15,411 nucleotides of DNA from JBDKGD01 sp964645125 (GCA_964645125.1 CAZXZC010000016.1:1-15411), one strand, 5' to 3'; shown: positions 6,717 through 12,968, numbered from the stretch's first letter. Notes: generated by a model from the sequence alone, not told the origin. Numbers and translations are program-made.

Positions 6717-6747
6717 AGCGCTCAAGGGCGCTAGCCCAAGCTTTACG
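6717..6747. repeat. Hairpin element copy 5 (divergent core, arms decayed)
   Basis: A 31-nt core starting AGCGCTC and ending CTTTACG, with inner hairpin GGGC-GCTA-GCCC. Compared with GGCC/GGCC of the other copies, one stem pair is changed on both sides, so pairing is kept. Flanks pair only for AAG/CTT. It is the most divergent copy, only 41 nt from copy 4. Confidence 0.75.
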
Positions 6748-6811
6748 CTTTATAAAACCCAATAGGGATTAGAAGAATTTGGAGGGTGGGGGTGAAAAGC
6801 AGGGAGAAGAA

Positions 6812-6860
6812 AATGAAAAAGCCACGGGCGCGGGGTGCGCCGGTGGCTTTTGGTTTTTTT
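6812..6860. terminator. Bidirectional terminator between trxB region and the 6872-7153 gene
   Basis: AAAAGCCAC (6817-6825) pairs with GTGGCTTTT (6843-6851), with a GC-rich inner part (GGGCGC near GCGCC). T-rich sequence follows the stem on the plus strand (6848-6860) and on the minus strand (through 6812), so it can serve both converging transcripts. Confidence 0.8.
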
Positions 6861-6871
6861 TGGGGGGTGGG

Positions 6872-7153
6872 TTAATTCGGTATTTGTTCGGAAACACAAC
6901 TGATGCGCACGACCCCGTTATTTTGCGAGAGGGTTACAAATCTTCCATCTTTGTGAACGGCTGACAGAGCATTATTTAGTTGCTCTGCAATGTTTTTGAG
7001 TTCGGTGTTTGAAAACAAGGTTGCGGTGGGTACATAATCATCGCTTCCTGGTTGCAGCCTGTGTGCTGCATTTTGAATTGCTAGCAAGTCTTTTGTTTCG
7101 CGATCCGGGGACGGTGTTTGTTTTTCCGCCCATACTCCTGTTGGCGTACTCAT
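6872..7153 (-). CDS. Orphan small protein, 93 aa
   Basis: I do not recognise this protein. The start is placed at the ATG at 7153-7151 (MSTPTGVWAEKQ) because AAGGAG lies 11 nt upstream; an in-frame ATG at 7174 would put that site inside the coding sequence and has no ribosome site of its own. The protein is hydrophilic with no membrane segment. It has a Pro/Ser-rich N-terminus, a helix with ELKNIAEQLNNALSAVH, and a short beta-like end (GRFVTLSQNNGVVRISCVS). It has its own promoter, divergent from groES, and a terminator. Function unknown. Confidence 0.78.
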   Translation of the reverse strand: MSTPTGVWAEKQTPSPDRETKDLLAIQNAAHRLQPGSDDYVPTATLFSNTELKNIAEQLNNALSAVHKDGRFVTLSQNNGVVRISCVSEQIPN

Positions 7154-7164
7154 AAACCTGTAAG

Positions 7165-7170
7165 CTCCTT
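7165..7170 (-). promoter_or_regulatory. Ribosome binding site deciding the start at 7153
   Basis: AAGGAG on the minus strand with a rather long 11-nt spacing to the ATG at 7153. It overlaps the sense codons that would follow the alternative start at 7174, which argues against that start. Confidence 0.65.
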
Positions 7171-7228
7171 TCATGTAAAACGCACGGTTTTGCTTGTGCG
7201 CGTGTTTTGTTCAAGCGAACTGGTCGTT

Positions 7229-7256
7229 ACAGTATCATGTGTTGTAAAAAAGTCAA
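7229..7256 (-). promoter_or_regulatory. Promoter of the 6872-7153 gene
   Basis: On the minus strand, TTGACT (7256-7251), 16-nt spacer, TACTGT (7234-7229) with TG one base upstream of the -10 box. Its -35 box lies only 8 bp from the -35 box of the groES promoter on the other strand, so the two polymerase sites are back to back. The leader is about 70 nt and contains small inverted repeats (GTTC/GAAC and CGCAC/GTGCG). Confidence 0.55.
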
Positions 7257-7264
7257 TTTTTTTC

Positions 7265-7294
7265 TTGACACTGGTTGGGAGCGCCTATTAGTAT
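7265..7294 (+). promoter_or_regulatory. Promoter of groES-groEL
   Basis: TTGACA (7265-7270), 18-nt spacer, TAGTAT (7289-7294). The predicted start, around 7301, falls inside the CIRCE operator, which is a usual arrangement for HrcA repression. Confidence 0.65.
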
Positions 7295-7298
7295 GGTA

Positions 7299-7325
7299 TT
7301 GGCATTCTTTGGTCGAGAGTGCTAA
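7299..7325 (+). promoter_or_regulatory. CIRCE operator (HrcA binding site)
   Basis: TTGGCATTC (7299-7307), 9-nt spacer, GAGTGCTAA (7317-7325). The right half matches the CIRCE consensus TTAGCACTC-N9-GAGTGCTAA exactly and the left half matches 7 of 9. Spacer length and location just ahead of groES fit the known chaperonin heat-shock operator. HrcA itself is not in the window. Confidence 0.88.
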
Positions 7326-7345
7326 TACGGAAATTTTTATACATT

Positions 7346-7636
7346 ATGCAATTACAACCACTTTCTGATCATGTTATTATTCAGTCTTTAAAAGAGGAAA
7401 AGATGACCAAGTCGGGCATCTACATTCCAGACACTGCTTCCCAAGAAAAGCCTATGCAGGGAACGGTTATTGCGGTTGGTCCGGGTAAGCGGGCAGCCGA
7501 TGGCACCGTGCAACCGGTTGGTGTGGTGGTTGGGGCGACGGTGATTTTTAAAAAGTACGGTCCTGATGAGGTCGAGATCGATGGCACAAAATATTTGATC
7601 GCGGAGGAGTCAGATATTTTGGCAATTGTCGCATAA
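7346..7636 (+). CDS. groS: GroES, co-chaperonin (Hsp10)
   Basis: GroES caps the GroEL ring and closes the folding chamber in the cytoplasm. The 96-aa protein has the family pattern: LQPLSDHVIIQ at the N-terminus, a mobile loop around residues 16-34 containing the GroEL-contacting SGIYIPD, then GTVIAVGPGKR and a C-terminal KYLIAEESDILAIV. The ATG at 7346 gives the standard N-terminus; an upstream GTG at 7319 lies inside the CIRCE operator and is rejected. No Shine-Dalgarno site is seen. The gene is followed after 17 nt by groEL and both share the HrcA-type operator. Confidence 0.97.
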   Translation: MQLQPLSDHVIIQSLKEEKMTKSGIYIPDTASQEKPMQGTVIAVGPGKRAADGTVQPVGVVVGATVIFKKYGPDEVEIDGTKYLIAEESDILAIVA

Positions 7637-7653
7637 TATTTTTTATCTTTCAT

Positions 7654-9309
7654 ATGGCAAAACAAATTTTATTTAACGAACAGGCTCGCACGTCGATGAA
7701 AAAAGGTATCGACAAACTGGCTGAGGCGGTCAAGATGACTTTAGGCCCCCGCGGGCGGGCAGTGGTCATTGAAAAAGGGTATGGCGCACCACAAGTTACA
7801 TTTGACGGTGTGACCGTTGCAAAGGAAATTACCTTAGCCGACAAGTATGAAAACTTAGGGGCTGAATTTATCAAACAGGCGGCCGATAAAACCAATGATA
7901 ATGTGGGTGATGGTACGACTACGTCGGTAGTGCTTTCGCAGGCAATGATTGATGAAGGCGAAAAGCTTATTGCCGACCGTGGGTTTAATGTGATTCAGTT
8001 GGCGGAGGAATTGAAGGGTGGTGCCGCGGAAGTCATTACTGCCTTAGAACAGCAGCGCGAGGTGATTAACGACATGAAAAAGGTGCAGGAGGTTGCAACG
8101 TTATCTGCTAAAGATGGCGAGATTGGTGAGCTGATTGCCAAGGTCATGGAAAAAGTAGGCAAGCAGGGCGTGGTGACGGTTGAGGATTCAAACACCATTG
8201 GTAACTCATACGAGATTGTAGAAGGTATGCAGTTTGACCGCGGATATGTGAGTCAGTACATGGTAAGCAATCAAGAGCGCATGGAGGCGGTGTTGGAGAA
8301 TCCGCACCTGCTTGTGACTGACAAAAAGATTTCTTCTATTAGTGAGTTGTTGCCACTGCTCGAGAAATTGGTGCAAGCTGGCAAAAAAGAGTTGGTTATT
8401 ATTGGCGAGGATGTAGAGGGGGAAGCGCTTGCAACGCTCATCGTGAACAAGTTGCGCGGTGTGTTTAACGTGTTGGCGGTAAAGGCCCCAGGGTTTGGCG
8501 ATCGCCGCAAGGACATGTTGCAAGATATTGCCATTGTTACTGGTGCCCAGTTTATTTCCGATGACTTAGGTCGCAAGCTTGATTCGGTGACCTTGGAAGA
8601 TTTGGGTGTAGCGGCTCGGGTGATTTCGACCAAAGACACTACCACGATTGTGGGGGGCAAAGGAGACCGTACTGCAATTGAAAAGCGCATGCAGCAAATT
8701 GAGGCGCAGGTGAAAAAGACGGATTCGGAATACGAGCGCGAAAATTTGCAGAAGCGTTTGGGTAAGTTGTCTGATGGAGTGGCGGTGGTGAAAGTTGGCG
8801 CGCCGACTGAGTCTGCTCAAAAGGAATTGAAGCAGCGCGTAGAGGATGCGATTGCGGCAACTCGGGCAGCTATGGAAGAGGGTATTGTGCCTGGGGGTGG
8901 AATGGCGCTTTTTAACGTGTTGGTTGGCCGCCAAGACCGTTCACGCGATGTGAAAACTGTCGCGGATGCGGCAGATCGGATATTGCGCCGGGCACTGGAG
9001 GCTCCAATTACGGCAATTATTGCCAATAGCGGTGAGTCCCACAGCAAGGTAGACGAGCTTCGCAAAGCAAAAACTGGATCGTCGAATGATATTTGGCATG
9101 GCTTTAACGCGAAGACGAATACGTTTGAGAATTTGAAAGAGGCTGGCATTATTGACCCGTTGAAGGTAACCAAGACTGCGTTTGTGAACGCGATTTCAGT
9201 TGCCAGTACTTATTTGACTGTTGGTGCAGCAGTGAGTGATATTCCAGAAAAGAAAGAACCAGCAGGAGGCGGTATGCCAGGTGGCATGGCAGGGATGGGG
9301 GACTACTAA
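7654..9309 (+). CDS. groL: GroEL, chaperonin (Hsp60)
   Basis: GroEL forms the double-ring ATP-driven folding chamber. The 551-aa protein carries the nucleotide-binding GPRGR (31-35) and GDGTTT (85-90), the catalytic aspartate in VEDAI (D398), and GIVPGGG (410-416). The C-terminus ends in a Gly/Met-rich tail (GGGMPGGMAGMGDY), as in typical bacterial GroEL. The start ATG is 17 nt after groES; no Shine-Dalgarno site is visible in that gap, so translation may depend on the leaderless or coupled mode. The two genes form one operon. Nothing is missing from the expected fold. Confidence 0.99.
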   Translation: MAKQILFNEQARTSMKKGIDKLAEAVKMTLGPRGRAVVIEKGYGAPQVTFDGVTVAKEITLADKYENLGAEFIKQAADKTNDNVGDGTTTSVVLSQAMIDEGEKLIADRGFNVIQLAEELKGGAAEVITALEQQREVINDMKKVQEVATLSAKDGEIGELIAKVMEKVGKQGVVTVEDSNTIGNSYEIVEGMQFDRGYVSQYMVSNQERMEAVLENPHLLVTDKKISSISELLPLLEKLVQAGKKELVIIGEDVEGEALATLIVNKLRGVFNVLAVKAPGFGDRRKDMLQDIAIVTGAQFISDDLGRKLDSVTLEDLGVAARVISTKDTTTIVGGKGDRTAIEKRMQQIEAQVKKTDSEYERENLQKRLGKLSDGVAVVKVGAPTESAQKELKQRVEDAIAATRAAMEEGIVPGGGMALFNVLVGRQDRSRDVKTVADAADRILRRALEAPITAIIANSGESHSKVDELRKAKTGSSNDIWHGFNAKTNTFENLKEAGIIDPLKVTKTAFVNAISVASTYLTVGAAVSDIPEKKEPAGGGMPGGMAGMGDY

Positions 9310-9377
9310 AATCCTGAAATAGAGTAGAGGGTATTGCCAATAGCCAATAGGATCTAAATTTTCAGGAAAGATAAAGA

Positions 9378-9415
9378 CAAACCCCCGAACAGTTGTACAA
9401 CTGTTCGGGGGTTTG
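9378..9415. terminator. Perfect 38-bp palindrome between groEL and thyX
   Basis: Two 19-nt halves (9378-9396 and 9397-9415) are exact reverse complements, with a GC-rich section CCCCCGAAC / GTTCGGGGG. It may end the groEL transcript, but only three T residues are encoded at its base and no T-run follows. The right end touches the -10 box of a candidate thyX promoter, so an operator or attenuator role is also possible. Confidence 0.6.
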
Positions 9416-9422
9416 CTATGGT
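9394..9422 (+). promoter_or_regulatory. Candidate thyX promoter inside the palindrome
   Basis: TTGTAC (9394-9399), 17-nt spacer, TATGGT (9417-9422) with TG one base before the -10 box. The -35 box and most of the spacer lie in the 38-bp palindrome. The hexamers are only partial matches, so this is tentative. Confidence 0.4.
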
Positions 9423-9464
9423 GCATGCAGCAATTTCGCTCATTTCAAATCGGAGGGATTTTTT

Positions 9465-10847
9465 ATGAATAAGGTGCTTGATGGTATGAACGAATTGAAG
9501 CATGTATCTCGTCCATTGCCGGGCGGGGGAATGGTACTGCTTCTTGATACTGGTGCATTGTTGAGTCCAGAAGTGGTTGCAATGCTCCAGGCGTTGTATT
9601 CACGTGATCCAGGCAGTGTTATGCAACATTTGATTAAGGTTGCCTCTCGTGGCGCTGAGAAGTTTATGACCCAATACTACGTTGGATATGGTCATAAATC
9701 TATTGCTGATTGCGGCACGGTGACTTTGTTTATCGAAGGAGTTTCCATGCTTGTTGCAAAAGCCATCCAGGATTGGATGCTCTATTCCGGCCAGGAAGCT
9801 TCCAGCCGCTACCTTGATTTTAAGGATCAACCATTTGTGAATCCTTTTGGCGTGTCTGACATTCATTCGGTGTTGCGAACATTCTATATTGAATCGTTTG
9901 AACCGGTTCGAGCGTGGACCGCACTCCAGTTTCCGTGTAAGTCTGGGCAAAATCCGGATACATGGGCAAAGGCCATTAAGGCTCGCACATTCGATATCCT
10001 TCGGGGTTTTTTACCCGCGGGTGCTTCTACGAATTTGTCGTGGCATTCCAACTTGCGTCAAATTTCGGATCATCTTGACCTTTTGTATTATCATCCACTT
10101 GAGGAGGTTCGGGATGTGGCAAAGACTATTTTTGCTGTCATGCACGAAGCTTTTCCCAGTTCATTTCCTACTCCTGATTTGGGTGATAAACTTGAACAAG
10201 CCAGACGCAGGTACAATAGTTTTTGGATGAATGATTTTTATTTGTACACAAATCCTTCGTGCCCTGATTTTGAGGGAACGAGTTTGTTTGTTGATGTGGA
10301 TCGACTGTCTCGCTATCGGGACGTCCTTTTGCAACGTCCGAGAAAGGTTGAGTTGCCTAAGTTTTTGGGTCAATTTGCCCAGTTTCGATTTGATTTTCAA
10401 TTGGATTTCGGGTCGTTCCGAGATGTACAGCGTCATCGTGCCGTGAATCAGCGCATGCCTTTACTGGATGTCACAATGGGTTTTGAGGATTGGTACCTTA
10501 ATCAACTACCTGCTGATGTATGTGCACGAGCAGTTGATTTGATTGAGTGGGTTACGAAACGTTGTTTAGAGTTACCCGAGTTGATTCGCCAATATTATGT
10601 GCCCATGGGGTTTCTGTGTCCGTGTGTCATAACGGGTGATTTACCCGCTTCAGCTTACTTAGCAGAGCTTCGGGCAACTCCTCTTGTCCACCCCACGCTT
10701 CAGAGACGAGCTGGTCAGATGGGTCAGTTTATGAGAGATGCTTTTACCAGTTACACATTGCCTCCAACAGTTTTTTTGTATGAAGGTGAGGCTGGCATGT
10801 TTGATGTACGTCGTGGTAAGCAGGATATCGTTCGGGTTGAGATATAG
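9465..10847 (+). CDS. thyX: Double-domain ThyX-type (FAD-dependent) thymidylate synthase homologue
   Basis: ThyX makes dTMP from dUMP using FAD and methylene-tetrahydrofolate. At 460 aa this protein is about twice the classical length and has two ThyX-like halves. Half 1 shows GYGHKS (74-79), LFIEGVS (88-94), then SGQEASSRY (108-116), matching the SxNExSxRY part of the ThyX signature; but the RHR that should precede it reads DWM (103-105). It continues with RTFDILRGFLPAG (174-186) and NLRQ (196-199), like the dUMP-binding part. Half 2 has RHR (323-325) but lacks the Ser/Glu/Arg part, and ends with LPASAYLAELRATPLVHP (393-410). Start ATG 9465 is chosen because GGAGG lies at 9452-9456. A terminator follows. 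Family assignment is good; catalytic activity is not certain. Confidence 0.8.
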   Translation: MNKVLDGMNELKHVSRPLPGGGMVLLLDTGALLSPEVVAMLQALYSRDPGSVMQHLIKVASRGAEKFMTQYYVGYGHKSIADCGTVTLFIEGVSMLVAKAIQDWMLYSGQEASSRYLDFKDQPFVNPFGVSDIHSVLRTFYIESFEPVRAWTALQFPCKSGQNPDTWAKAIKARTFDILRGFLPAGASTNLSWHSNLRQISDHLDLLYYHPLEEVRDVAKTIFAVMHEAFPSSFPTPDLGDKLEQARRRYNSFWMNDFYLYTNPSCPDFEGTSLFVDVDRLSRYRDVLLQRPRKVELPKFLGQFAQFRFDFQLDFGSFRDVQRHRAVNQRMPLLDVTMGFEDWYLNQLPADVCARAVDLIEWVTKRCLELPELIRQYYVPMGFLCPCVITGDLPASAYLAELRATPLVHPTLQRRAGQMGQFMRDAFTSYTLPPTVFLYEGEAGMFDVRRGKQDIVRVEI

Positions 10848-10860
10848 TTTTTCTTTTTGT

Positions 10861-10904
10861 TCTCCCGTTTTGGCTTTTTATAGGCCAGGGCGGGGGATTT
10901 TTTT
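10861..10904 (+). terminator. Rho-independent terminator of thyX
   Basis: A 14-bp stem with several G-U pairs, TCTCCCGTTTTGGC with GCCAGGGCGGGGGA, loop TTTTTATAG, followed by seven T residues (10898-10904). Confidence 0.88.
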
Positions 10905-10921
10905 ATTTTGGGTCCGCATTA

Positions 10922-10927
10922 TATACT
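10922..10927 (+). promoter_or_regulatory. Predicted -10 box of the 10937 gene, leaderless geometry
   Basis: TATACT lies 9 nt before the ATG at 10937. The expected -35 position falls in the T-tract of the thyX terminator and has no good match. Confidence 0.45.
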
Positions 10928-10936
10928 TTTAAGTAT

Positions 10937-12481
10937 ATGGAACGTTCAGAGGGCTTTCCTTCCATGCCCAACCCAGACATACCGTCATCTCATTCTGAAA
11001 TTACGCCTGCGGTAAGGGAGATTGGAAATCAGGATGGCTCTTTTACGACCAAAGAGATTGACTCTCATAAAACTCACGTAGATCCGTATGCGGCCAGGTT
11101 TGTTAACCCTAAGTTGCCGCCAGCTGAGTTTAGTGCTCCCTCTTCGTATAAAACATTGCCGTTTTCTTCTAGTGAGCCTCATGAGCTTGCTGATACGCTG
11201 CCGCAGTTTCCCCAGGAGTTTGGTGCTACGCTACCATTTCATGATTCTGAGGTAAATAAGCCAACATTGGCGACTACCTTCAAAAAAGAAAATCTCCTTA
11301 CCCGTTTTCCGTTGGATTCAAATTCTGCTATTCAAGAGCAATTACTTCGTAGAAAAAAACTCGATAGTTTGCTTGAGTCTCAATCGGAGCGTGTTTTTTC
11401 CTTAACTATTCCCGATATTTTAGCCCCTGTTTCTGGTTCGGAGGTTCGACCCCCGCTCACTGTTTCCGTGCGTGTTTTTACTGAGTCCCAGAATTTTTTT
11501 GAAACGGTTAAGGTAAAAGATGGGGGAAGGATTCGTGATGAGCGATTACCGGTTGTTCGTGAAAGTGTTTATTATGCCGTTACCATGCCAGAAGGTTATT
11601 TTAATCGTGATTCAATTACGACGTTTCCTGATATTAGAAATGCTCTTGATTTGTTAGAGGGGGTTATTGAAATGGCGCTCAGTGATCGCGGACTTCCGAT
11701 AAAAGCAATTGACTATTACCAATATGAAGCTGGTGGGCAGGCTATTACCGCTTCTGGGGCTCCTGTTGTTATGAAGAAAAAGTATATCATCGATCTTGTT
11801 GGTGATGATGAAACTGACAAAGGGGACTTTCCTCAAAAGATAAATCCAGATGGAATATATACAGTTCATTTTCCAATCAAATCGTTACATCAAAATTTGG
11901 AGTCGATGCAGGAGAGTATCGATGCGTCCCTTTCTCAGTTGCCACTAAAGTCTTCTCAGGCAAACGATCTTACTACAATTACTCTTGATGATGCTATTGT
12001 GCGTCATAATTTGGAAATTTATGACAGTTTGCGGGTCATTGATAGTGGTGGGTTGCGAGAGAAAGTTCGTGAGGTTGCTGCACGATCTTTGGCTGCAAAG
12101 AATGTGTCTATGATTAGATCCCTTGTTGATTACAATGATCTTCAAGATGCTTTGGATGAGCGAGGCGGCCCGGTACAGGGAACTTTATATATGCATTCTC
12201 GTACCGGAGCTGTGTTTGCAGTTGATTTACCTCATCGAATTTTACCTACTGGCCCAGATCTTGTCGCACATTCAGAACTTATTCCTATCGCATTTCAATT
12301 CGAGCGTTCTTCTGAAGATGGGGAGGGTGTTCGTTTTATCGTGCCGGATCTTTTCGCTCAAATTACAACTAAAACCGCAAAGGATGTTCAACGATATGGC
12401 GTGAATGTGGTGCGGGATCGAAATTTGTTTGCATACCATACTATGGGTTCGACGGTGCAATTATGGAATTATCGAGGTTAG
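10937..12481 (+). CDS. Orphan large soluble protein, 514 aa
   Basis: I do not recognise this protein. The first 130 or so residues are rich in Ser, Pro, Thr and charged residues and look unstructured. A basic helix follows (EQLLRRKKLDSLLES, about 134-148). From about 152 the sequence alternates beta-like strands and helices, as in a folded domain (RVFSLTIPDIL, LTVSVRVFTES, ESVYYAVTMPEGYF, ALDLLEGVIEMAL), followed by a middle region around VMKKKYIIDLVGDD and a helical part with LREKVREVAARSLAAK. There is no signal peptide or transmembrane segment and no recognisable catalytic motif. The coding sequence is visibly richer in A/T at third positions than groEL or lemA. ATG 10937 has no Shine-Dalgarno site but sits 9 nt after a -10 box. 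Function unknown. Confidence 0.85.
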   Translation: MERSEGFPSMPNPDIPSSHSEITPAVREIGNQDGSFTTKEIDSHKTHVDPYAARFVNPKLPPAEFSAPSSYKTLPFSSSEPHELADTLPQFPQEFGATLPFHDSEVNKPTLATTFKKENLLTRFPLDSNSAIQEQLLRRKKLDSLLESQSERVFSLTIPDILAPVSGSEVRPPLTVSVRVFTESQNFFETVKVKDGGRIRDERLPVVRESVYYAVTMPEGYFNRDSITTFPDIRNALDLLEGVIEMALSDRGLPIKAIDYYQYEAGGQAITASGAPVVMKKKYIIDLVGDDETDKGDFPQKINPDGIYTVHFPIKSLHQNLESMQESIDASLSQLPLKSSQANDLTTITLDDAIVRHNLEIYDSLRVIDSGGLREKVREVAARSLAAKNVSMIRSLVDYNDLQDALDERGGPVQGTLYMHSRTGAVFAVDLPHRILPTGPDLVAHSELIPIAFQFERSSEDGEGVRFIVPDLFAQITTKTAKDVQRYGVNVVRDRNLFAYHTMGSTVQLWNYRG

Positions 12482-12497
12482 TTGGCGAGTGTATTTA

Positions 12498-12525
12498 TTG
12501 ACAAATTTTATTTTCTATCTATACT
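12498..12525 (+). promoter_or_regulatory. Strong promoter of the 12562-12876 gene
   Basis: TTGACA (12498-12503), 16-nt spacer, TATACT (12520-12525). The predicted start near 12532 gives a leader of about 30 nt that includes the ribosome site. Confidence 0.82.
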
Positions 12526-12550
12526 GATGACGTTCTTTAATTTTTGGATG

Positions 12551-12557
12551 AAGGGGG
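12551..12557 (+). promoter_or_regulatory. Ribosome binding site deciding the start at 12562
   Basis: AAGGGGG lies about 4-5 nt before ATG 12562. The frame is open to a TTG at 12544, but that would place this site inside the coding sequence. Confidence 0.65.
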
Positions 12558-12561
12558 TTGT

Positions 12562-12876
12562 ATGAGTCAGTATGATGAGGTTATTTCTAACAGTCGAGCT
12601 CTATTGAAAAAGGTCTTGTCGTCGGCGGTTCTTCGAGGTACGCTGTCGTCGGTTGGTAGCATGGTCCGAGTTTCCATAATTATTGATTCTGCGGGAAGAA
12701 TTGTTTCTGTGGGAAGTTCGGCGACGGCTATTGAGGGCTGTTTTTTGTGCAGCCTTACCGTTGATCCTTCGGATTTAACTATTATGGATATTTTACAGCA
12801 GGATAAACTGCCGATAGGTATCTATGACCTACTTTCAAAGACCATTAAGGCTTGGAATGAAAATCCTAAAGCCTGA
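12562..12876 (+). CDS. Orphan small protein, 104 aa
   Basis: I do not recognise this protein. It has a strong promoter, a purine-rich ribosome site, and a terminator directly after it, so it is a self-contained unit. The protein begins with a helical segment (YDEVISNSRALLKKVLSSAVL), followed by beta-like MVRVSIIIDSAGRIVSVGSS, a short Cys pair in EGCFLCSLTV (CxxC spacing), and a C-terminal helix. The isolated CxxC may suggest metal or redox chemistry but is weak evidence. No signal peptide or membrane segment. It lies between the 514-aa orphan and lemA. Confidence 0.8.
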   Translation: MSQYDEVISNSRALLKKVLSSAVLRGTLSSVGSMVRVSIIIDSAGRIVSVGSSATAIEGCFLCSLTVDPSDLTIMDILQQDKLPIGIYDLLSKTIKAWNENPKA

Positions 12877-12899
12877 ACTTTTCAACTTTTTTGTTTTCC

Positions 12900-12927
12900 G
12901 GCGCCTCTTTGTAGAGGCGCCTTTTTT
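12900..12927 (+). terminator. Rho-independent terminator of the 12562-12876 gene
   Basis: A perfect 8-bp stem GGCGCCTC / GAGGCGCC, loop TTTGTA, then six T residues (12922-12927). Confidence 0.93.
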
Positions 12928-12930
12928 GTA

Positions 12931-12959
12931 TCGACAAAAGGCGTAAAAAATGCTATATT
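12931..12959 (+). promoter_or_regulatory. Promoter of lemA, leaderless geometry
   Basis: TCGACA (12931-12936), 17-nt spacer, TATATT (12954-12959) with TG one base upstream (extended -10). The ATG at 12969 is 9 nt after the -10 box, so almost no leader is left. Confidence 0.7.
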
Positions 12960-12968
12960 ACATGCACT

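Noticed and set aside
496..6747. CRISPR array made of the five repeated cores
   Set aside because: Copies are up to 5 kb apart, there are no regularly sized spacers, and each core is enclosed by inverted arms rather than by unique spacers. No cas genes are present.
496..6747. Integron attC sites
   Set aside because: attC sites have conserved outer R boxes and a variable middle. Here the middle is conserved and the outer arms vary; no integrase gene is seen.
6406..6762. Minus-strand open frame across the repeat cluster (and a similar one at 5000-5725)
   Set aside because: Its repeated WPSGPERS-like peptides are just the translation of the hairpin cores; it overlaps trxB and has no ribosome site.
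7319..7345. Upstream GTG start for groES
   Set aside because: It lies inside the CIRCE operator and would add nine residues not seen in GroES proteins.
8206..9340. Minus-strand open frames opposite groEL
   Set aside because: Antisense shadows of groEL caused by its codon use; no start signals.
9393..9464. Upstream start for the ThyX-like gene
   Set aside because: The extra codons run through the palindrome and the Shine-Dalgarno site; GGAGG fits the ATG at 9465.
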